A stretch of 64,000 nt of DNA from Rosa chinensis (Eukaryota > Streptophyta > Magnoliopsida > Rosales > Rosaceae), in the NCBI RefSeq assembly GCF_002994745.2, contig NC_037091.1:23751789-23815788 (forward strand), written 5' to 3'. The notes under the pieces are model-generated. The model did no database searches, was not told the origin of the DNA, and worked only from the letters and a program-made list of their open reading frames with translations. Position 1 is the first letter of the stretch. Every line of letters starts with the position of its first letter. Positions 1 to 12,698 of this stretch are shown piece after piece. A program made the translations under genes and the position numbers.

Positions 1-3000
1 TACGTGCAGTGTCAGTTGCGCAACCAACAAGAATGAGAACAGATGTACCCGCAAATCCCCGAAATGCAGTAAGGTGTGAGACTTGTTCGACAACAGCAGG
101 ACCAGCAGCCAAGATTGCTAGAAAGGCTGAACCTAGAACTGATATTCGACTTAAAACCTGTGATCAAACACAAAAGCATGTTGAAAAATCCATGTTAAAT
201 TGAAGCTAACAAGATTTAACTTTCATTCCAAACTTCAAGCATGCTGATAGAAATCCAAGGATAAACTCATGAGTTGCAGAAGGAAAGAAATAACATATCA
301 GAAAACTTGGAAGCAACATCCTATTTAGCAATTCTCTCCGTGAAAGTTTATTTGAAGCACCAGGAAATGTAAAAAATATTATTTGAGACCCAACCCTTGA
401 AGTAAGGAGAAAACTTAGGAGAGCAATATATTTAGCAATATTCTGAGTGAAAGTTGAATTGGATCAGCAGGGTGTGTATGCTTTGAGACTCAACCTGAAG
501 CCATGAACAAATAACTGATTGATACAGTAAAAAACCAATATGTGTAGCATGAGTCATGACTATGACAGCTGATTGATGGGGCAATTAATTAGACTTTCCA
601 ATTTCCACTGTACACTGCCAGAGGCTTAGAAATGTTCACATTCTTACTAGTTACCACTACGGGTTGATAGGTTGAGCCACTTTACGTGTTCATAAGATAA
701 ATCGATTCAACTTCAAACAACAATATACCACTATTTTCGCATAACTCCCAAAACCAGGTTATGTATGGCTAAGAATATCAAGCCAGCTGATTAAACACTC
801 CACTCAATAATGCAAATAATTGACCACAAATTTTCCTTAACAAAGAAGAAAATTACCGTCTTAAGAAATGCAGCTGTGCTTTTACCCGGCCGTACAAGTG
901 GAATTGATGCCCCTTGGCGCTTCAACTGTTCACTTACATCATCAGGATCCAATTGTAGGAAAGTGTAGTAGTAGTTGAAGAAGGCTATTAAAAGGATGTT
1001 GGTGGGGAGATAGAATGAACCTACAAGGATTTGTCTGTTAAGTTGTACACAAGGAAAATATGAATTGTGGAAAATGTAGCAGGTTTTCAAGCCAATCATG
1101 TGAGTTGAAATGAAGGCAATATATAGTTCTTATTGATTACCTATGAGCTCTACATCTTTACTAGCAATAGAAATTGCAATTCTTACCCCCTGGATTTAAA
1201 GCCACTGCAGCCGTTTTCAATGGAGCTAAACTAGTGAAGCGTGCTAAAGTGCCAGGAAGAGCTAATGATGATGTAGAAAATATTATTGGCATTACTCCAG
1301 AACTATTTACCTGCACAGTTGAGTTAGATAGATAGAAATAGTAGAAATAAATTGTATATGGTCACTATAACTTAATACAATACAAGCAATATACAATGTA
1401 AAGTACAAAATATATAAGCCAAACAGGAAGGGCAGAATGGAGAGCGCTTCTGAAAAGCATTTCTGTAAGTAAAAGCATCATGAAGGTAGGCATATTTGTA
1501 ATATGGGAAACAGAACTTTATTATTGCTGATGATTATAGTTTTAAAATGTCTGAAATTTAGGGTGCTGGAAAAACACTGGAAAGATCAGAAAGAAACAAA
1601 ACTTTGTTATTTCTAATGACCATGACTTTCATTTATTTTGAATGGTTTCTAGGCCTATATCCAATATTAAACAACATACATATGTTCATTTTGCATTAAT
1701 ATTCCACGAATAATTAAAATAAGATTATTATTTTAAATGAAAGTCAGAACTAATACGCACCAATATGGATACTGTCTCATTCCAGTGGGAATTGACTCAA
1801 GTATTCTGTGTACAGAGGAGTTAAATAGTCCCTTATGAAAGAGATGTCACCTTCATAAGACAAAAAATATGAATACTGTCTTATTCCAGTTGTTCTATCG
1901 TCTATCTTTTGTCAAGAACCATTACATTGCGAAGGAAAACAGGTATTGAGATTACTTTTATGTGCAAGTAAGAGGTATTTAGTAGACCACACATATTTTG
2001 CTACATTTGTAAGAAGTAGTATGACATATATCAGGCAACGCGGGTAGACCCTAAAGAAAACAGGTATTGAGATTACTTTTATGTGCAAGTAAGAGGTATT
2101 AGTAGACCACACATATTTTGCTACATTTGTAAGAAGTAGTATGACATGCATCAGGCAACGTGGATAAAGAAAACAGGTATTGAGATTACTTTTATGTGCA
2201 AGTAAGAGGTACTAGTAGACCACACATATTTTGCAACATTTGTAAGTAGTATGACATATATCAGGTAACGCGGATAGACTATATCTAAATTCTGGTCAAT
2301 ACCAACTATAAGAGGGCCGATGGTTATGCTGTCAAAGGTCCTTTTAGGTTCTGACCCATACAGCATATGGTGTCAGTACTTAAATTGCATCTCCATTGAA
2401 CTTTGGAGGCGAACTATTTCATAAGATATGATATCAGTTTGCACTGATGAAGATTGCAAATGTTCCCAAGTATGTTCAGACTAGTGTTTTCTAATAATTA
2501 GCTTGATGAACACAAAAGCATCTGTAACTCTCAACTTTGGAAAGTGAGGAAGAAACTGAAGTACAGACCTTAAAGGGGAGGTAAGCAGACCTTTGAGGAC
2601 CTGCACTTCTGCTGGTGTACCTTGAGGCATAATTAATTGGAATTTTCCTTTCTGCTTCCTGAAAACCTTTGTTTAGATAATTGTAATTATTGCTCCACAT
2701 CAACAAAAGGGATCTTTGTAATAAAAGTAGCATTTACCTGAACATACACAATTCCAAGGACCAACACAAAAAAGGAGGCAACGATGGTGGCGAGTCCAAC
2801 ATAGTTACCATCTTGGAATGCCTGTGCAACAGTCCTACCAACAGATGCTGGAAAGTAGGAGATGATGCTTGTGAATATCAAAAGAGATGTGCCATTCCCA
2901 AGTTTTAGGTCTGAGATTCGTTCTCCAATGTATGTTGTCAATACTGAGCCAAGAGTCAATAAGATCACAGATGAGAGAACCCACTCCGTACTGAAGTCAT

Positions 3001-5025
3001 TGACATATGGGCGAAGGAAGAATACTTGGCCAATTGCCTTCCAGTAAAAAAAAGAAAAAAACAAAAACAAAAGGCATATATAAGCATGCTTATAGCCATA
3101 ATAGTGCCAAATGCTGTCACTTGTATAAAATTTGTCACCAGAAAAATCATTTGATAAATAAATGCACTAATTGAGAATATACTAACACTCAAAACTTGTG
3201 AACTGTAAGCCCATTCTAAATCTCAAGAAAAGTAGGCTTGACTCACTAACCTGGACTACTGCAAACCCAACCGAAGCATATTGTGTATACCGCAGAACTT
3301 TCTTTCTTCCTGCTTCACCTTCTTTTTTCTGAAGATCCTGCAACTTGGGATATACTTGTGCAAGGAGCTGGAAGACAATCTGGGCATTGATGAAGGGAAC
3401 AATACCAAGTGAACATATACCAAGTCGGCCAATGCCGCCTCCAGAAAATGAATCCAAAGTGCTCAACAAACTGTTCTGGTCCAAATTTCCAACAAAAGCC
3501 TCACGGTTTACCCCACCAAGAGGTATATATATTCCAAGTCGAGATAAGGCCAGATATCCCAACAGCATGAGAAACTTCCCTGGTAATGGGCCTTTGAAAA
3601 AGTCTCCAAAATCAATGGAACTGTCTTCTATGGCAGCTGTGAATGTCAAAATGTCTCAATTAACCGCTGAAAACTAGAAGTATCAATTGCAAAATGAACC
3701 GATTTAAGGAGCTTATTAGATATCACATCATGATACAGACCTGCTAATCCTCGAGTGGAGTTCGATTTCTCCTTCTTAGAACTTGAAGCACTCTCTAATG
3801 GTTTTGAAAATAGCCATAGGAAATTATCCAAGGTAGCATTTAGACCAGAATGTACATCTGAATTTATACCCAAGGGATCAAAAACTGAGGCTTCAGAGCT
3901 GCAAAGTAATTTATCAGCAAAAGAGGACAAATGGGTTCAGATGTATCAGTTAGAACTCTTGGGTTCGAGACTGGTGTAATATCTACATAAATTAGCTTAT
4001 CGCTTTGTGCTATTTTTCTTTTCTTTTTTTTCTTTCAAGTTGGACTAAAAACAAATGAAAATCAATAAATGGGAATGATGTGGGATTGAGTCTATTAAAA
4101 ATTCATGCAAGAAAAAAGACAAAGCAGAAAGTAAAAATGTAAAATAGGACTAGATAGTTCATTTTCATTGCAATATTTTGCAGCTTGCACAATACAATAG
4201 ACAAAGATGCACTAATCAAAATATGCCTTCTAGAAGAACATGATGAACTTTGATATGAAAACAACCAACAAAGGAAATAGACAGATCATCAGTAGTTAGA
4301 TGATCCCAAAATAGACATTAATGATTCCTCTATAGTCCTATATATTACAAATGCTGGAGAAAAAGTACCCAAATACAAACTGTTTCTTGAATTTTATGTT
4401 CTCATCCTATACTCGCAGTTCTAGATGACTTACTACCAAATAATCTCCATTTTCGCTCATTTCACTATAGTGTTGTATATGCCATCTACTCTCCTCCCAA
4501 GGTAAAGTGTCTGTCCCAACAATCTTACTGCTGTCTTCTAAGCTAGTACATCATAAAACTGACAGTTAATTGGGTTTACTACTCAATTATTATGTCAGCC
4601 ATTGCCATCAGCAAATAGTTTCATTTACCAAATTGGATAATCAAGGCTGCACAGAGAGTATATGCCATTTTCGAATGCCAACTCTATCTCATACAAATAA
4701 GCAATTTGACTTGTAGCTAATTGCTTCACTTGTCTATGAGAAAAGTGTATTGACATTAAAGATTAAACATAAACCATTGCAGTATGTTCTTCATAATCAT
4801 TATGACCATACATAATCCAAGACCCAGTTGCCCAATTAAACTAGGAAGAAAAGGGCCGGCATACCTGTTGGATAGAACGCCAAGCTTCCAACAACTAATG
4901 CTGTTGGGTTTTCTGGGAACAGAGAATCTGGGTTTGCATAGTGAACGTTTCAGCGTTGGATAAGAGAAGCTGTTGAAGCAGAGCGGAGAAGAAGAACAAA
5001 AGGGTCCTCTGACCGTTATCAACAT
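1..5025 (-). CDS. SCY1: Chloroplast SecY translocase subunit (SCY1-like), 8 exons, 3' end cut off
   Basis: This gene encodes the channel subunit of the chloroplast Sec translocon, which moves or inserts proteins into the thylakoid membrane. Exons read on the minus strand are 5025-4865, 3898-3741, 3636-3251, 3037-2738, 2658-2569, 1310-1187, 1020-857 and 157 to the window edge. All introns are GT-AG and all phases join cleanly, giving about 513 codons; only a short C-terminal tail is missing. The start is the first ATG in frame (5025); upstream GTG/TTG reads are not used. Exon 1 is Ser/Arg/Lys-rich and low in acidic residues, as in a transit peptide. The body matches plastid SecY throughout: a GKF-LMLLGYLALSRLGIYIP helix region, the FSGGGIGRLGICSLGIVPFINA segment, a GERISDLKLGNGTSL loop, and QEAERKIP before the later helices. 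I see no stops or frameshifts. SCY2, the envelope paralogue, is the alternative; high conservation of the core favours SCY1. Confidence 0.9.
1935..2277. repeat. Three-copy minisatellite inside a SecY-gene intron
   Basis: Three direct copies start with GAAAACAGGTATTGAG at 1935, 2056 and 2169, spaced 121 and 113 bp. Each runs through a CACACATATTTTGC segment to an ATCAGG(C/T)AACGCGG-like end. Copies differ by small indels and a few substitutions. They lie in the intron between exons 2658-2569 and 1310-1187. Short open frames across them are by-products of the repeat. Confidence 0.85.
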
Positions 5026-5238
5026 TATTATCCTCGAACTCACTATTGAAGGAACCTCTCTGGCTGCCTTTGTGTTCGTTGTGGCGGTTTAGTTAACGGA
5101 AGCGAGTGGCCCTCATTGGTGACAGACTTGCTTAGCTTGTGTTCGCTATCACTTCGGATTCTCACTCCGATTACATATACAAATAGGCTGCCGTCAACGC
5201 ATCATTATTTTCCTCGATATTTACTTTTTATTTTCTTA
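5026..5238 (-). promoter_or_regulatory. Presumed promoter and 5' UTR of the SecY gene
   Basis: This is the stretch immediately upstream of the SecY start codon, before repetitive DNA begins. A weak TATA-like run (TATATGTA on the minus strand, near 5172-5179) lies about 150 bp upstream of the ATG. No other site is recognisable. The call rests on position. Confidence 0.3.
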
Positions 5239-5484
5239 TCTATACTATTATTAGGAGAAGAGAGTTTGTTAGCTAAAACAAATTTTTTTTACATACTATT
5301 ATTAAGAGAAGAGAGTTTGTTAGCTAAAACAAATTTTTTTTACTAAAATAACCCTCAAATATTAAAAAAGTTTAAGAAAGTTTAAATCTATACTATTATT
5401 AAAAGAAAAGAGTTTGTTAACCAAAACAATTTTTTTTTACTGAAATAGCCCTCAAATATTAAAAAAGTTTAAGAAAGTTTAAAT
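5239..5484 (+). repeat. Reiterated Helitron-like 5' termini
   Basis: Three copies of a TCTATACTATTATTA(A/G)-AGAG motif followed by GTTTGTTAGCTAAAACAA start near 5239, 5291 and 5387; the middle one begins ACATACTATT. The last two share about 95 bp including CCCTCAAATATTAAAAAAGTTTAAG. Plant Helitrons commonly begin TCTATACTATTAAT. No CTRR hairpin end is identified, so only end fragments can be claimed. Confidence 0.45.
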
Positions 5485-5767
5485 GTGCAAGGATAAAGTT
5501 GTAAATTACAAAATAAAAAAGATTAAAAAAATATAAAAATAAGCATTATCCATCTGCTTTCCCAAACTATCATCCACTAACTTCAATTGTTCCTCACATT
5601 TAACTGCTAAAAATTGGTTTCATTATTTTAAAATATTTTTTTTTCAAAATTAAAATCACACACAGAGTGTGTGTTTTCCTTCTAGTATTTTCTAATAAAA
5701 CTTGATTCATTTTACTGTCAAACCTAAACACTAAATTTTTTTTGTTCTTCAAAAAAAAAAAAAAAAA
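5485..5767. other. AT-rich spacer with poly-A tract
   Basis: No gene is visible. The stretch is AT-rich and contains an A-run at about 5750-5767 directly beside the CACCA target site of the next element. Confidence 0.5.
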
Positions 5768-5772
5768 CACCA

Positions 5773-6008
5773 TGTTCAAGGAAAACTGAATTGGGAGAGA
5801 ATTGAGTTGTGCTTTCACTGATAATAGAGGCCTCTTTATATAGAGGATTACAAGACATAGATACAGAGTTGTACAAGGAAAGATAATCGTACAATTAATC
5901 GGATATCTATGAATATCTCTGAGAATATATCTAATTCAAAACCCTATTACAACTAGGTCAAGTAAACTAGAGTTTGGGCCAGACACATATTTTGGATTTA
6001 CTTAAACA
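5773..6008 (-). repeat. 3' LTR of the minus-strand copia element
   Basis: It is 236 bp and about 93% identical by eye (roughly 15 differences) to 12133-12369. It begins TGTTTAAGTAAATCC on the minus strand and ends TTGAACA. Confidence 0.88.
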
Positions 6009-6657
6009 CTTCCCCTTATGTCGCCCAAACGTGGTGCTCCTCTCGTTGCCTTATTAAAAATCTTGCCGAGTAACAAAAATCATGTGGGACAAAAATAATC
6101 TCGATCGAAGGGGAAAAAGAGCACAACACATCTTTCACATTTCGAGACCATACATGAAGACATCTCCCTCTGATGTCTGCATCTCCCCCTGATGACAGTG
6201 GTCATGGGAGTTCGGATAACTTCCGCAAAAGATGCTACCAACATATTTCTCGAAAGTGGAATTTAGGCAATGACTTAGTGAGCAAGTCTGTCATATTGTC
6301 CTCAGATTGAACCTAGTTCACTTTGATCTTGAGGAGAGTCTGTTGTTGTTGATTATCCTTGGTGATGTCACTTTTGATGTAGCCTTGCTTCATTTGTTCA
6401 AAACAAGTAGCATTATCCTATACGCTTGTAGGCTCATCTGTGGTAGACTTCAAACCACAATTGTTCAAACATGCTTAATTATGGATCCAATCCAAATACA
6501 TTCACGAACCTCTTCGTGAAGAGCAATAGTCTCTGCATTGTTCGAAGATATAGCGATTAAGGTCTATTCTGTAGACCTCCAAGATATCACGGTCTTACCC
6601 ATGGTGAACACATAACCAGTTTGGGAAGACTTTTGTGTGGGTCAGAGATACTCAACA

Positions 6658-8117
6658 TCAGCAAAACCTTCCAAAACACATGTTGTTTTGGGATGAGGAT
6701 AGTGGACGCAGGCCAGTGTTGTCGGCATTCCTGGCGTGTGATGGGTTCGAATCCATCGTCTCTCTGTAGGGATAGAACAAGCTCATATCAATCGTACATC
6801 TCAAGTACCGAAAGATATATTTTACACCAATCCAATGGCATTGTGTTGGCACAGAGCTATATCTAGCTAACAAGTTCATGGCAAATGAGATGTCTGGTCT
6901 TGTGCATTGAGCTAAGTACAATAATGCGCTTATTATACTTAACTAGGGCATTTCTGCCTCTACCGCATCTTAGTTATCACCCTTCGAACGAAGAGGATCC
7001 TTTTTAGGATCAAGACTGTGGACGATCATGGGGGTGCTTGAAGGCTTGACCTTGTCAAAATGTCTAAGCATCTTTCAACACGATGCTCAAGTTCCAAACC
7101 GAGACATAATCATGTTCTCCCAAAATCCTTCATCTCAAACTCAGATTTCAACTGTTCAGTGGTTTTCCTTAACTTTTTAAAGGCTTCCAATGAAGATCAT
7201 GTCCAACATGAACCGTGATAGAATCCGAAACTTGTTATGAAAATGCGCGGGCATATCCCTTCCCAATCAAGTAGTCACTTTAGTGAGCGTTTCAACCTTA
7301 TTGCAGACGCGCTCCGTGCTCTAGAGTCACTTGACTTGGGTAAATGAAATCCACTATGAACCTTCATGTATATTCTGTATCTAGATCCCCATAAAGATAC
7401 GTGTTAACCACATTTGTAACCTGCATGTTTAGTTATTTGGAAACTACCAAACTGACAAGGTAGTGAAGTGCAATGACATCCATTACAAGAGAGTATGTCT
7501 ATCGTAGTTGATTCCAGGGCATTTTGTGAGAGGCCTTGTGCCATAAGGTTAGATTGTCATCTCTTTTTCTCATCACGCTTTCTAACGAAGACCCATTAGT
7601 CAATAGGTTTTATGTTAGGAGGTGTTGGCATCACTAGCTCGAAAACCATCCTCTTCGTTAGAGAATTCAACTTAACCAGGATCGCATATTTCCATTTAGG
7701 CCAAATCTCTCTACGTTGGCATTCATTCATCAACGGAACCTGGTTTGATATCATCAGACTCAACAAACTCATGCGCAACTACATCATCAATTATGATGGA
7801 GATTATATCCCATATCTCATATACACTAGTGTAATTTTCAAAGAGCGCTATATTCTCAGGAATAGATTCTGACATTGAGGCATCCCCCAACGATAACCAT
7901 AATCCGAAAGATTCTCATGAGACGGATTTTGAGTCTTGATGATCAAAGGATTGGAATGTGCCAAAGTATCATTCGAACTCATGGGCCTCCCACGCATCCT
8001 ACCTGGGGCCATGACCTGTAACACCAGAGTGCCACTCTCTTTGGCGTTAGCGCCATGCCTACCTCCGTGTAGGATGGCGCTACGTCCTCTCGTAGGGACG
8101 TACTTCCTTGTAGGCAT
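6658..8117 (-). pseudogene. Copia reverse transcriptase / RNase H fragments
   Basis: Frame 8117-7848 matches the linker between copia integrase and RT (RKYVPTRGRS, then GRPMSSND). Frame 7778-7596 holds the N-terminal RT segment (LVKLNSLTKRMVFELV). Frame 6921-6658 holds the late RT/RNase H segment (MYLAQCTRPDISFAMNLLAR). The intervening RT core, including the YVDD box, is not in one open frame. The gene is non-functional. Confidence 0.65.
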
Positions 8118-8372
8118 ATTTGCAGCAGATGTGTGATCTCGTCACTTTAGAAAGGATCGAGATGAGACATAGTGGGGACAGACCACGACAATTCTTGTCG
8201 TTCTTGCTGAACATCTGTGTTCTTATCTCCCCCTAACGACAGGAAAGCTGTCTCATCAAAGTGACATCCGCAAATCTAGTGGTAAGGAGATCGCCTTGCA
8301 AGGGCATTAAGTGGCGGATAATTGTTAGAGTCTCAAATCCAACTGAGTTGCCTATTCGTCTATAAGGACCCA

Positions 8373-9497
8373 TCATAGAGCGCTGTGGCGGTGCAATTTG
8401 CACATAAATGGCACACTCAAATATGCATAAGTACGATATTTGTACCCAGTCACTAGCTGTAACGCAGAGGTAGATTGAGTGGTAGTGGGTTGTAGACGAA
8501 TTAGCATAGCTGCATGTGATATTGCATCACCCCAAGCGGATATGAGGAGATTGGTGCACATTACCAATGTCCTGACTACCATCATAGTCGTTTCCGCGAG
8601 ACCATTTGGGTGTGTTCATATAAAGTCCAACAACAGTCCCAATGCAATAATCATCGAAAGTCTTCGATGTAAACTCTCTAGCATCGTCAAGTCCAATTAA
8701 CGGAATACGATGATCTGGGGAGTGAGCCCATTGTTGTATGATATGTGCTTGGAGTGTAGCATAAGCAGCTTTACAAGTGGACAATGGCACAACACGTGAC
8801 CAGCATGTTTACGTGTCAATAAACATCATGAGATATTTAAACGTCCGCAAGTTGGTTGAACTTGTCCACAGAATCCCCACGGATTCTATGTAAGAACATA
8901 ATGAGTATTTTTATATCCTTTGCATAGGATGGCCTCAGTCCTAATTTCCCTAAGGAACGGGCTTTGTAAAACGAGCGAGAGGCTTTAGAAGCAACCAATA
9001 AGGATTTTGGTTGGGCCTGAGCGTCTGAAACGCTATTTGAAGCAAGTTGGTGCAGCATCAGCTGGGGCACCATCACCATGATGGGTGCCATCCATGGCGT
9101 CATGGATAGGGACTGCGCCAGCCCTAGGTTGGTGGCGGACGGAGGCGGTGCCCTAGGTAGCAGCGTCGGTCACACTTAGTCCAGGAATCAACTTTTGATT
9201 CATGCTTCGTTTCGCTAGAGAGAAAGGATGTCCATGTGAAGTCTTTAATAGATGGATAATCATATCATGACCAGGATGACCTATCTTATCGTGACAAAGC
9301 CAATATGTGTCTAAATCCAAGAGATCTTCTCTCATAACTTCATTGGATTTAATAGCTCGAATAGTGACATAGAGTCCACTCGAGAGACACATAAATTTCT
9401 CTAAGATACGCCTTTGTTCGCAATCGTTAGAGGTATTGCAAAGGAACACATTTCGTTCTCTATATGCGTTTTTGCATGGAATCCGTTGGCTATTCAT
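8373..9497 (-). pseudogene. Copia GAG-pre-integrase and integrase core, broken
   Basis: The minus-strand frame 9497-9153 carries the pre-integrase signature (YWLCHDKIGHPGHD, with a His-x-x-x-x-GHP core). Frames 9103-8837 (SLGKLGLRPSYAKD) and 8790-8373 (DDAREFTSKTFDDYC, the region of the second catalytic Asp) follow in order. The frames are shifted against one another, so the integrase is dead. It belongs to the element bounded by 5773-12369. Confidence 0.65.
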
Positions 9498-10038
9498 AGG
9501 TGCAATTTTCCCTAGGAGCGTAAAGAGTTTATGTGACAGTAATCAAGAGGCCATTTGGCAAGGGGAACTTGAGTTATTCCATGTCCTTAAATTAATACTG
9601 ATGGCTCAGCCATCGTAGTAACAAAGTCATATGCTCATAATCAAAATGGAGTCATAATGAAAAGAACTCAAAATTTTATTCATAAGCCAACGGAGTTACA
9701 TCATTGTCTCTTTGACCAAAGAAAATCTAATCCAAAATGCTAGCTAATGCAAAATAATGGTAGTCGTCTAACTTCTTTCAGTAATTCCAAAATAAATGTG
9801 ACCAGGTGAGTAGAGAGATGTCAGTGGAGCAAGGCTCGCTTAAGTACCACTAATCTCATAACCTTCCTAGACATCACACTTACTTTGGGTGAGCCTTCTT
9901 TGAAGAAAGATGAAACCATTGTCATTTACTGCAAAAATATATGGCAATTGCCTATTAAATCTCTTGGAAAAATAAAGACTTAAACAAAATTGGTGATCTA
10001 TTGATCTCAGCCAGATTTGTAGTCTTTAACCCTTCACT

Positions 10039-11094
10039 CTAGATCATCATCTTGATCTTCTTGTTCCCCATCGTGAGCTTCTCTTGATTCCCAATATGCT
10101 TTGTAGGCGGTGAAAATTTATTCACGAGCTCTACAAATGTGTGCTGAATGACCGGATACTCCACATCGAGAACATATATCTCTTTTCTCAAACTCCATTT
10201 ATTGAGGCTCTTTGAAAGCATCATTTAGATGGCTCTTAGTGTTGGTGGCGCCACCTACATGGCCAGAGGCGTTGCCTCGCTCTCTCTTTCTACGTTGACC
10301 TCTTCGATTCCGTGTTCTCTTATTTTGGCGGTTACCTTCCCAAGTAGAGAAATTATATGGACCAGAACGTCCATAAATATCCCTAAGATTAGGGTTTTGC
10401 TCTTGGCGCCCTCTTTTAGAGGCGTGACTATAATTGGATTCCGGAATATGCTCTGTTTCCACAGATCTCGAATTATAGTTATTCACAAGGATGTTGTCTT
10501 GCTTTTCAGCGACATTCATAGCTCCAATATGAGCTCATGAAACCTTGTGATTCGTTCTGAAGTAACATCGATTCAATAGTTCTTAGCAACCATCAATGCA
10601 GAGACGGGAAAGGTAGAGAGAGTCTTCTCAATCAACATCACATCTGTGATCTTTTTACCACAGAATTCCATTAAGGATTTAATGCGAAGTGCTTCTGAGT
10701 TGCAGTCAAGAACTGACTTGAAATCACAGAAGCGGAGGCTATGCCATCTCACTTCTAGGTCAGGAAGCAGGGAGTCATGGACGTTGCCAAATCTTTCTTC
10801 GAGTGAGACCTACAGCCTTCTGGGGTCTTCTTCATTCATACACTCGTACTAGAGCAAATCATCCATATGACGAGTCATTAGGATAATGGCTTTCGCCTTA
10901 TTTGCCTCTAAGGCTACTCTATTTGCTTCCAAAGCTTGAGCTTGCTCAACAGTTAGCACGTCCTGGCTAGGCTCGAGAATCGTATCCAGGATTCCATCGG
11001 CCTTGAGATGCTGGCAGACATCACGAACCCACCTGTGATATCCAGAGCCAGTTGTTCCCAATGAAGCAGAGTTCGATTTGTTTAGGTTACTCAT
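10039..11094 (-). pseudogene. Copia gag, broken
   Basis: The minus-strand reading starts at an ATG at 11094 (MSNLNKSNSASLG) and continues as a copia Gag with an Asp/Glu/Ala-rich helical stretch (10849-11094). After several frame changes it reaches an Arg-rich segment (10199-10519) and a CCHC-like knuckle seen in a shifted frame around 10130-10180 (Cys-Cys-Gly-His-Cys order). Gag would package element RNA. At least two frameshifts separate the pieces, so no full protein can be made. Confidence 0.65.
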
Positions 11095-12132
11095 CCTGAA
11101 AGAGAACAAGAAAAAAGGGTTAGTTTCGGAGCGGAAAAAGCTACCACGAAAGGATATAAAATTTTTGAGCGTAATCGCTTCCAAGAAATTCAATTCCAAG
11201 AGGTATTGGATTAGATTGAAACAATGACGTAAGTGGTCAATCGTAAATTCTCTACAAACTCCAAGTTTGGAGATCTCAACAAGCTCCAAGCTTGGAGTGA
11301 GTACGAACCCCCATAGTTCGGCTTAATGAGGTCTTCCCTATAATGAAGAAAAGGGAGTAGAAGAAGGGAGTTTGCAAGTCCCCAAGAAAAAGAAGAGAAA
11401 TTGAATTAAAAAACTCTAAAAAAAGGGGAACTTTTAGAAAAAAAATACCTGAAAATAGGTCACCGGAAAATTTGACTAGAAAAAGTAGCAGGAAAAGTGG
11501 CTGAAAAAGTCGTAGGAAATCAACCGACGTTGACATGTGAGCTGACGTGGCAGTGGGTCCCAGTGATGATGTGGCAGTGGGTCCTGGGGATAACGTGGCA
11601 ATGGCACCCAGTGATGACGTGGCAACTGACGCTGATGTTGTTGGCTGATGTGGCGGTGGGTCAGGTCTGTGGGCTTCTGGGCTTTTTCTTCTTTGGGCTG
11701 GGCTGCTTCTTTTTTCTTTCTGGGCCAAGCTTCTTCTCCCTTTTTTTTTTTCCTTCTTTTCTTCTCTCTTCTGCCAGTTTTTGTGTAGTAAGGTTTAGCT
11801 GCCGGTTCAATATCTTTTAGGCCAGTTTTTTTTTGGGTGTTTCTTCCTGTTCCTGAATCATTGATTTGAGGAGCTTCTTGTGGTGAAATTTGTAGAAATT
11901 GGAGTTCCGGAAGTTGGTGAACCAGTGGAGTATTTGCTGTAGGTGATTTGGAGCTCCCGGTGGCCGGTTCGGTATTTTTCCGGCCAGTTCCGGTGGTTCC
12001 GCTGCCGGTTCAGGATTCCTAGGGTCGAGGGCTTCAGGTTTTGTGGTGGAGGCAGAAAAGTATCAAGGTTTTGTATTCGGATTTAGGGTTTTGGCTAGTA
12101 GGTTTTAGGGTTAGGACGTCGTGCTGATAACA
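11095..12132 (-). other. Leader of the copia element
   Basis: This is about 1 kb between gag and the 5' LTR. It contains imperfect repeats of a short GTGGCA(G/A)-TGG-type unit at about 11540-11640. No conserved coding is seen; open frames here look like low-complexity artefacts. Confidence 0.4.
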
Positions 12133-12369
12133 TATTCAAGGAAAACTGAATTGGAAGAGAATTGAGTTATGCTTTCATTGATTATAGGGGCCTCTTTATA
12201 TAGAGGATTACAAGACATAGATGCAGAGTTGTACAAGGAAAGATAATTCATACAATTAATTGGATATCTATGAATATCTCCGAGAATATCTTTAATTCAA
12301 AACCGTATTACAACTAGGTCAAGTAAGCTAGAGTTTGGGCTAGACACATATTTTGGATTTACTTAAACA
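12133..12369 (-). repeat. 5' LTR of the minus-strand copia element
   Basis: It is 237 bp. The terminal CA has mutated to TA on the minus strand. It contains TATATAAAG on the minus strand (near 12194), a likely TATA box for the element. Confidence 0.88.
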
Positions 12370-12374
12370 CACCA

Positions 12375-12692
12375 ATGTTTTTAAGGAAGATTTTTCGGGC
12401 CACCCTTATAGGCCTTGTATGGTAAAATTTGGCTAGTCTCTTAACATACGCTTCACTACATGTTAATATGTTTTCGTAATAATAATAAATAATAAAAAAA
12501 ACCTTGAAAACCATGAGAACATGATGAGAGGAAGTTTCCTCTTTTTCAGGACAGATATTGTAATTTTTATTAATTAATTTACTATTGTACCTTGATTTAT
12601 AAATATTTTTATGTTATAGTATACTATTAAGTGAGAGCATTTAGGGAAGTTTAAAAATTTAACCATGTTAAGGGGAATTAGCTTAATATACA
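12375..12692. other. AT-rich stretch, nothing recognised
   Basis: It is AT-rich with short homopolymers. No gene, RNA or element end is visible. Confidence 0.5.
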
Positions 12693-12698
12693 AGATTG

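Larger units (their letters stand above)
5773..12369 (-). mobile_element. Decayed Ty1/copia LTR retrotransposon with intact boundaries
   Basis: This is a full-length but dead copia element read on the minus strand. LTRs lie at 12133-12369 (5') and 5773-6008 (3'); the outer ends are TGTTTAAG and TTGAACA. A perfect 5-bp target duplication, CACCA, flanks it at 5768-5772 and 12370-12374. A purine tract (AAGGGGAAG) precedes the 3' LTR. A TGTTATCAGCACG sequence next to the 5' LTR resembles a tRNA-Met primer site with changes. Domain order on the minus strand is gag, zinc knuckle, GAG-pre-integrase, integrase, RT, RNase H, as expected for copia. Stops and frameshifts interrupt all of them. Confidence 0.9.

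Noticed and set aside
3646..3930. Separate small gene starting at 3930
   Set aside because: The apparent start is a TTG and lies upstream of a splice acceptor; the coding is exon 2 of the SecY gene.
6735..6770. tRNA-like box B (GGTTCGAATCC) inside the minus-strand copia element
   Set aside because: There is no cloverleaf or A box, and the opposite strand here is within decayed copia RT/RNase H coding, so the motif is coincidental.
11276..11820. Frames of 107-150 codons in the copia leader
   Set aside because: They consist of repeated short units and Phe/Leu-rich low complexity with no conserved domain.
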